A DNA stretch of 39,218 bases, from positions 1-39,218 of the forward strand of contig NZ_LUKQ02000027.1 in the NCBI RefSeq assembly GCF_001647025.1, in the 5' to 3' direction. Position 1 is the stretch's first letter. Every line of letters starts with the position of its first letter. The DNA is from Endozoicomonas atrinae. Lineage in GTDB: Bacteria; Pseudomonadota; Gammaproteobacteria; Pseudomonadales; Endozoicomonadaceae. The notes beneath the pieces were generated by a model. It was not told the origin of the DNA. It searched no databases and saw only the letters and a list, made by a program, of their open reading frames with translations. Shown one piece after another: positions 34,405 to 39,218 of the stretch. The position numbers and the translations under genes are program-made.

Positions 34405-36681
34405 TTAGAAACGCCGACTCTTGATACCGAGAACCTTTCCCATTCCTTCTTTACAAAGGGCAAGTTCAAGGGAACTGCGAATAACCTGAGCATTGTCGTG
34501 CTTCATCAAATCCGACAGTATCTTCTTCGCACGATCCATACCTATGCGTCTTAGCACCCACTTTACTTTTAACAGGTTAACTGCACTCATAGACAGCATA
34601 TCGAAGCCCATGGCCATTAACAGTACAGCAGCAGCAGGATCACCAGCCATTTCGCCACAGATACTGACGGTCTTTCCTTCCTGATGGGCATCATCCACCA
34701 CCTTCTGCAAGGCATGCAGAACTGCGGGATGAAAGGAGTGATAAAGATCAGATACCCTTGGATTGTTACGGTCTACGGCCAGCAGGTATTGAACAAGGTC
34801 ATTAGAGCCAATGGAAAGAAAATCTACACGCTGGGCAAGATCCTTAACCATGTAAACGGCAGCAGGCACTTCCACCATCACACCAACCGGCGGCATTGAT
34901 ACCGGCAAACCTTCAGCAAGTACTTCCGCATGGGCCCTGTGAATAAGGTGTTGCGCTTCCTCGACTTCAAAAATACTGGAAATCATAGGCAACATAATCC
35001 GAAGGTTATCCAGCCCCACACTGGCTTTGAGCATGGCCCTGACCTGCACCAGAAAAATTTCCGGGTGATCCAGTGTTACCCGGATACCTCGCCAACCAAG
35101 GAAAGGATTATCTTCCTTAATGGGGAAATAACTCAGAGACTTATCCCCTCCAATATCCAGTGTTCTCATGGTAACTGGTCGCGGGGCAAATGCTTCAAGC
35201 TGATGCCGGTATATCTTTTCCTGTTCTGATTCGCTGGGAAAACGGTCACGAACCATGAAAGGCACTTCAGTCCTGTATAAGCCAACACCTTCAGCCCCTC
35301 TGTCCAATGAGCGAATAGTATCGGTCATCAGGCCCGTGTTGACCCAGAGAGGAATACGGTAATTATCCAGGGTCTCACAAGGCAGATCCCTGATGGCTTC
35401 CAACCCTTTACTGAACTGATTCTCTTCTTCAAGTACTTCGGTGTAATAATCCAGCAGCTCCTGAGCTGGAGAGGAGTACACCAGTCCAAGATTGCCATCA
35501 ACAATCAGTTTTTTACCGGAAAGCTTATGAAAAGGAAGGTCAACCACTCCCATTACTGTAGGTACACCCAAAGCACGGGCAAGAATAGCTACATGAGAGT
35601 TACTGGAGCCCTGCATGGAAACCAGGCCAGCCAATGACTCCTGAGGAACCTCACCCAGCATGACAGGAGAAAGCTCCTCACTGATCAGAATCGTATTCTC
35701 CGGGTATTCTACCCTCGCATGCTCTCCCTGCTGGAGATGAGAAAGTACCCTACGCCCCAGGTCCCTCACGTCAGCAGCCCGCTCGCGGAGATAGTGGTCA
35801 TCCATCATTTCGAAATTGCGGATATGCTCTTCGATAACCTGTCTCAAGGCCCCCTGAGCCCAGGATCCACCCCGAATCCGCTCTCTTATCTCCTGCCCAA
35901 GAGCCCGGTCATCCAGCATTCTCAGATAGACATCAAAAAGTGCCTGCTCCTCGGCAGGTAAACGATCAGAAAGCCGTTCAGCGGTTTCTTTCATTTCTTC
36001 CCGCACCGCAGCCAGCGCACCGTCAAGCAGAGCAAGTTCAAGATCTATATCCTTGCCGGTACGCTCAGGCACTGCACCAAGATCCGCCGGAGGCGTAATA
36101 ACTACCGCATCACCTATCGCTACCCCAGTGGCTCCTGCACTTCCCTGAAAGCGCGCAATTCTTCTTTTCCGGGTGGGGGTAGAGACATTATTTATTGAGC
36201 CCGTTGCCTGGGCATGGGCAATAACCCCTGCCAGCTGAGCGGACATGGTGACCAGAAAGGCTTCTTCATGTTCATCAAAACGCCGCTGCTCAACCTGCTG
36301 AACGACCAGTACGCCCAGCGTATTACGGTGGTGGATGATGGGGACCCCCAGAAAAGAGGTAAAGCGCTCTTCTCCAGTTTCACGGATATAGTGAAATTTT
36401 GGGTGAGATGCAGCATCTTCGAGGTTTATGGGCTCTTCACGCAGCCCGACCTGCCCGACAAGTCCTTCAGAATGAGAAAGAGTAACCTGTCCGACAGCAG
36501 AAGGGTTTAAGCCTTCTGAAGCCATCAGGGTATAAGAGGCACTCTCAGAGTCATATAAATAGACCGAGCACACCTCGGTTTTCATGGCACCACGAACCCG
36601 CTGCACAATAATCTGCAGTGCCATCTGTAGATCAGAGGCAGAACTGACTTCCTGTACGATATTGCGCAGGGTGTTTAGCAT
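34405..36681 (-). CDS. ptsP: PTS-Ntr Enzyme I (GAF domain plus Enzyme I)
   Basis: A 758-residue protein starting the nitrogen-related PTS chain: it takes phosphate from PEP to NPr. The GAF domain is at ~1-165; Enzyme I at ~180-758 with active His about residue 363 (MQGSSNSHVAIL) and catalytic Cys in VSICGEMAGDP. The frame opens at GTG 36690, but ATG 36681 gives MLNTLRNIVQEV, the usual N-terminus of PtsP, so I use that. Sensitive to glutamine through GAF in E. coli. In E. coli it follows rppH directly; here 364 bases with a repeat lie between them. Confidence 0.93.
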   Translation of the reverse strand: MLNTLRNIVQEVSSASDLQMALQIIVQRVRGAMKTEVCSVYLYDSESASYTLMASEGLNPSAVGQVTLSHSEGLVGQVGLREEPINLEDAASHPKFHYIRETGEERFTSFLGVPIIHHRNTLGVLVVQQVEQRRFDEHEEAFLVTMSAQLAGVIAHAQATGSINNVSTPTRKRRIARFQGSAGATGVAIGDAVVITPPADLGAVPERTGKDIDLELALLDGALAAVREEMKETAERLSDRLPAEEQALFDVYLRMLDDRALGQEIRERIRGGSWAQGALRQVIEEHIRNFEMMDDHYLRERAADVRDLGRRVLSHLQQGEHARVEYPENTILISEELSPVMLGEVPQESLAGLVSMQGSSNSHVAILARALGVPTVMGVVDLPFHKLSGKKLIVDGNLGLVYSSPAQELLDYYTEVLEEENQFSKGLEAIRDLPCETLDNYRIPLWVNTGLMTDTIRSLDRGAEGVGLYRTEVPFMVRDRFPSESEQEKIYRHQLEAFAPRPVTMRTLDIGGDKSLSYFPIKEDNPFLGWRGIRVTLDHPEIFLVQVRAMLKASVGLDNLRIMLPMISSIFEVEEAQHLIHRAHAEVLAEGLPVSMPPVGVMVEVPAAVYMVKDLAQRVDFLSIGSNDLVQYLLAVDRNNPRVSDLYHSFHPAVLHALQKVVDDAHQEGKTVSICGEMAGDPAAAVLLMAMGFDMLSMSAVNLLKVKWVLRRIGMDRAKKILSDLMKHDNAQVIRSSLELALCKEGMGKVLGIKSRRF

Positions 36682-37045
36682 GTCTATCACATACCCGGTC
36701 TGATAATACTTGCTGCAACTACTTTAACAGTACAATAGCAATCCATGGCAAATTATATTGTCTTGTAACATCCTTCTTTCTATTGCAGCTCACAAGTTTG
36801 AATATATATCCATAGCCAACACTAGTTGACTGATAAGTAGTAGAACAGTTATCAGATCAGGGCCTGTTGACATTTCGTTGCGTGCTCAGCTTATAAGAGC
36901 ACCCTGATACGCCCCTTTGGGCGAGACGCATGGCCCGGTTCAGAAAGGCACCATATGTGTTTGTTGTCAGACTTTCCTGACATTAAACAACTACAACCAG
37001 CGCAAGGCTTTCACACACCTGATACCTTTTCCGAGCTTCCGGGCC
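36682..37045. other. Gap between rppH and ptsP with a repeat
   Basis: 364 bases without a supported gene. It holds a minus-strand TATAAT (36752-36757) upstream of ptsP, with a poor -35 (GAAAGA), and a 25-bp repeat at 36859-36883. A short GCCC-CTTT-GGGC hairpin lies at about 36913-36925. ptsP may therefore use its own promoter. Confidence 0.5.
36859..36883. repeat. Dispersed repeat, copy 1
   Basis: The 25 bases from AGGGCCTGTTGAC to TTGCGT match 38145-38169 at 23 of 25. Beyond this core, both copies continue with related but diverged sequence (GCCC/GGGC patches, CTGATACGC / CGTATCAGG in opposite order). Probably the end of a small transposable or dispersed element. Confidence 0.6.
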
Positions 37046-37549
37046 TCACAACGGAATATCACCCCCTCTGGACTGTAACTTCCCAATTCTGGGTACCAAC
37101 TCTTTCAGAGCCCGTCTGTATACTTCCCGTTTAAACGAAACCACCTGACCAAGAGGGTACCAGTAACTCACCCAGCGCCAGCCATCAAACTCCGGAGACC
37201 CCGTGTGGTCAACCCGAATACGGTCATCATTGCTCAGCAGCTTCAGCAAAAACCACTTTTGCTTCTGCCCAATGCACAGCGGTTGCTGATCCCGGCGGAC
37301 GAGTCGTCTCGGCAGACGATAACGTAACCACCCCCGGGTACAGCCAAGGACTTCTACATCTTCAGGATGAAGACCTATTTCCTCAAACAGCTCTCTGTAC
37401 ATCGCATCTTCCGGCGTTTCCCCATCATTGATACCACCCTGGGGAAATTGCCAGGCATCCTGCCTGATCCGCCGAGCCCACAATACCTGACCGTGATGAT
37501 TCGCCAGGATAATGCCTACATTTGGCCTGAATCCATCGATGTCAATCAC
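37046..37549 (-). CDS. rppH: RNA pyrophosphohydrolase
   Basis: A 167-residue Nudix hydrolase that removes pyrophosphate from 5' ends of RNA and starts decay. The Nudix box [22 protein letters not shown] fits Gx5Ex7REUxEExGU exactly. The start is GTG at 37549, giving [15 protein letters not shown], which lines up with the usual MIDDDGYRPNVGI. AAGG lies about 9-12 bases before it. E. coli RppH is 176 residues. It precedes ptsP as in E. coli, but with a longer gap. Confidence 0.94.
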   Translation of the reverse strand: MIDIDGFRPNVGIILANHHGQVLWARRIRQDAWQFPQGGINDGETPEDAMYRELFEEIGLHPEDVEVLGCTRGWLRYRLPRRLVRRDQQPLCIGQKQKWFLLKLLSNDDRIRVDHTGSPEFDGWRWVSYWYPLGQVVSFKREVYRRALKELVPRIGKLQSRGGDIPL

Positions 37550-38259
37550 GTATATGGCTACCTTAGAGCCACCCTACTGTGGTACGAACACCCCCACTTC
37601 CAAGAACATAACCATATCCCCGCACTAAAACGGAGCATGAAGCTGACTATTCAAAGAACAACAGGATTAGACGCAATCACTTTTCGGTGGCCACTTAAAC
37701 TATTACTTATCACGCATTGTTTCACAAACGGATACAACACAGCAAACAGGCTTTTCAATAACCATATACAAGCTATTTTATAATCAGTTCTGCCATTCGT
37801 GACAGTCTGTAAAAAGCAAACAATCAGTCAACTCTTCTACCTGTTCCAAGTATCTTGGCTCGGACGAGCAAAGTCAGAGGTTTCAAATAGTGGGCAATAA
37901 GATCCGGGAAAGTGAACTCCTTGCCAACAGTTCAATGCAGAGCTGCTCAACTTTCCGCAGAAAAGCCAAAACTTAAGTTTTGTATATAACCCCTCTATAC
38001 AAATCTCCTCAACAAAAGAAAGAAACGGGAAATGAGATGCCAATTGCGATCTCCAGAATGCTCCTCAAACAAAACGGCCAGCAGCACCCTGATAGTGATA
38101 CTGACTCAAAGACAGGAATGCAAATCCCACTCAGTGAGGTGATTAGGGCCTGTAGATATTTCGTTGCGTTATCAGCGTATCAGGGCGTTCCTATGGCCAG
38201 GCGAGTCATAGCAACACCATGCCTTTCAAAACGCCACAACGAAGGCATAAGGACTGGAA
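37550..38259. other. 710-bp stretch without a supported gene
   Basis: No ORF here has a recognisable product. A 68-residue minus-strand frame (37837-38043, TTG start) has no ribosome site and odd composition, so I leave it out. Visible structures are a 16-bp perfect palindrome CAAAACTTAAGTTTTG (37967-37982) and the second repeat copy at 38145. It must hold the rppH promoter, not resolved. Confidence 0.5.
38145..38169. repeat. Dispersed repeat, copy 2
   Basis: AGGGCCTGTAGAT to TTGCGT, 23 of 25 identical to 36859-36883 and in the same orientation. The two copies bracket rppH. This copy lies 91 bases downstream of the TPR remnant stop, and the sequence between (C-rich, CGTATCAGGGCG, CATGCCTTTC) may belong to the same element. 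Confidence 0.6.
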
Positions 38260-39003
38260 CTAGAACAACGCAGGAGCAGTTGCCCCGCAGGGTCGTTTAT
38301 TCTCGGACAACCTCTTTGCCTCCATCGACCGTGAAAAAAGCCGGTGGTACCAGTTAACTGCTAACTGCCTGAATTCAGGGCAATCACCTTCCCCTAAAGC
38401 CCCCATCGCGGTGGTTATATAGTTGTAGACTATATCTGGTACAGCCTTTGAGCTGTCAATGCCGCACATATAGTAATAAACAGCATCTATGTAGCTTTCT
38501 TTTCTGTAAAATATATAACCCAGCTGTTTATTCACGCCCATGAAGTACGCTTGATCACATTCATGTTCAAGCATATGCAACTGTTGAAACAAAATTTCAA
38601 TGGCCTGATCAAGATGATTCAACCGAGTTAGCGCTATGGCCGCATTAAGGTTGAAATGATAGTCCTCCTTTGCACATTCCAAAGCGAAGTCCTTGGCACA
38701 AGCCCAAGCCTCACACCACTCAGGCTCACCTGGCGTTTGGGCTTTAGCTACAGCTTCCAGTTCCTTCCAGCGAGCGACAGTATCTAAACTCTGACCTGAC
38801 TCTGAGTGCTTTATGGCAGGCTCTGTCCTTTTCGAAAAGGAAGGCCTCGAAGAAGGAAGTGGAAGTGGAAGTGGAAGTGGAAGTGGAAGTGGAAGTGGAA
38901 GTGGAAGTGGAAGTGGAAGTGGAAGTGGAAGTGGAAGTGGAAGTGGAAGTGAAAGTGGAAGTGGAAGTGGAAGTGGAAGTGGAAGTGGAAGTGGAAGTGG
39001 AGA
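38260..39003 (-). pseudogene. TPR-type protein remnant reading through the hexamer repeat, cut by IS256
   Basis: On the minus strand one frame is open from the insertion-sequence edge (upstream stop at 39040-39042) to TAG at 38260. It reads about 24 Leu-Pro dipeptides, a linker (SSRPSFSKRTEPAIKHSES), then helical TPR-like units: WCEAWACAKDFALECAKEDYHFNLNAAIALTRLNHLDQAIEILF (written across two helices) and QLGYIFYRKESYIDAVYYY. No ATG, GTG or TTG occurs in this frame before a TTG at 38682, so the true N-terminus was removed when the IS inserted. A shorter 140-residue product from TTG 38682 is possible. Function unknown. Confidence 0.6.
38855..38998. repeat. Hexanucleotide microsatellite (GGAAGT)24
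   Basis: Twenty-four tandem GGAAGT units, counted directly; the 17th unit (38951-38956) is GAAAGT. Slippage changes length by two codons without breaking any frame. On the minus strand the TPR frame reads Leu-Pro, and the other frames Thr-Ser and His-Phe; on the plus strand one reads Gly-Ser. The right end becomes GGAGAG where the IS edge begins. Confidence 0.95.
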
Positions 39004-39218
39004 GAGCCTGTAAATAATTCTGTGTAAACGCCACCAAAACTATTACTCCTTGAACCGGTCAGGAAACATAATTTCAAACCGGTTCATGGCTGCTTTCCAG
39101 TTCCTGATCGGCATGGTCCATTTCTCGGAAGCTTTTTCCATGGCCAGATAGATTACCTTCATGACTGACTCATCAGTCCGAAAAATCTTCCGGTTCTTGA
39201 TCGCCTTACGAATGACGC
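39003..39218 (-). mobile_element. IS256-family insertion sequence, right part only
   Basis: The transposase 3' end is at 39043; the sequence from the minus-strand stop to the hexamer repeat (39003-39042) contains GCCTGTAAATAATTCTGTGTAAA on the plus strand, split as GCCTGTAAATAA and TTCTGTGTAAA, similar to terminal repeats of IS256-family elements. The edge lies within 39000-39006, right against the microsatellite. The rest is outside the window, so target duplication cannot be checked. Confidence 0.7.
39043..39218 (-). CDS. IS256 (Mutator-type) transposase, C-terminal 57 residues
   Basis: The minus strand reads VIRKAIKNRKIFRTDESV, then MKVIYLAMEKASEKWTMPI and RNWKAAMNRFEIMFPDRFKE before TAA at 39043-39045. 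The KWTMPIRNWKAAMNRF ending and the RKAIKxRxxFxxDES block are hallmarks of IS256-family transposase C-termini. The catalytic DDE residues are upstream of the window. No frameshift is seen in this part. Confidence 0.85.
   Translation of the reverse strand, partial: VIRKAIKNRKIFRTDESVMKVIYLAMEKASEKWTMPIRNWKAAMNRFEIMFPDRFKE

Noticed and set aside
37837-38043. 68-residue minus-strand frame upstream of rppH
   Set aside because: TTG start, no ribosome site, Cys/Phe/Ser-rich composition and no family; more likely chance.
38813-39013. Plus-strand frame rich in Gly-Ser repeats
   Set aside because: It is only the hexamer repeat read in another frame. No ribosome site, and the frame has no domain outside the repeat; the minus-strand TPR frame explains it better.
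38744-39077. Minus-strand frames with Thr-Ser or His-Phe repeats starting at ATG
   Set aside because: They begin inside the insertion-sequence end and stop soon after the repeat, without any domain. The Leu-Pro frame is the one continuous with the TPR-like region.

Overview
This window looks like chromosome of a marine, host-associated gammaproteobacterium. My best guess is Endozoicomonas or a close relative (Oceanospirillales). That rests on gene content and synteny recalled from memory: hemB next to ppk, rppH upstream of ptsP, a complete nag cluster, an anaerobic DMSO reductase, a tyrosine-phosphatase-like protein and many small repeats. No rRNA or tRNA gene was seen.

Region 1 (about 1-10640) is one end of a prophage or integrative element. 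A leftward operon (small HTH protein, primase-helicase, a further gene cut by the window edge) diverges from a CI-like repressor and a rightward early operon. The rightward genes encode a coiled-coil protein, a small conserved protein, a Sak4-like ATPase, a DUF669 ssDNA-binding-type protein, a small basic protein, a Cas4/RecB-like nuclease, an SF2 helicase and small orphans. A large serine recombinase on the opposite strand closes the element, directly against the 3' end of dmsC. No capsid, tail or terminase gene is visible. The repressor lacks the residues needed for LexA-type self-cleavage.

Region 2 (10644-14870) is a dmsABC operon for DMSO (or similar S-/N-oxide) respiration. A near-consensus FNR box and a well-placed -10 lie upstream. 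No dmsD/torD-like chaperone gene is visible next to it.

Region 3 (14870-22950) is the N-acetylglucosamine system. The transporter NagE (IIC with two IIB domains) and the phosphoryl donor NagF (IIA-HPr-EI) are transcribed leftward; NagB and NagA rightward; and the ROK repressor NagC follows. Between nagE and nagB lie two 23-bp A/T-rich palindromes whose centres are 94 bp apart, as expected for a NagC repression loop. GlcNAc is imported as GlcNAc-6-P, deacetylated by NagA and deaminated/isomerised by NagB to fructose-6-P.

Region 4 (22940-36690) is mixed chromosomal content: a PTP-like phosphatase, an alkylglycerol-monooxygenase-like membrane protein, an orphan, a VTT/FAD-disulfide-reductase fusion, hemB, ppk, a nitrilase-family amidase, a 162-bp palindromic MITE-like repeat, a TANGO2/NRDE protein, a small secreted protein and ptsP.

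Region 5 (36690-39218) carries rppH, split from ptsP by a repeat-bearing gap, then a 710-bp stretch with no supported gene. It ends with a TPR-protein remnant whose reading frame runs through 24 copies of a GGAAGT hexamer and stops at the end of an IS256-family insertion sequence, of which only the C-terminal 57 transposase codons are in the window.
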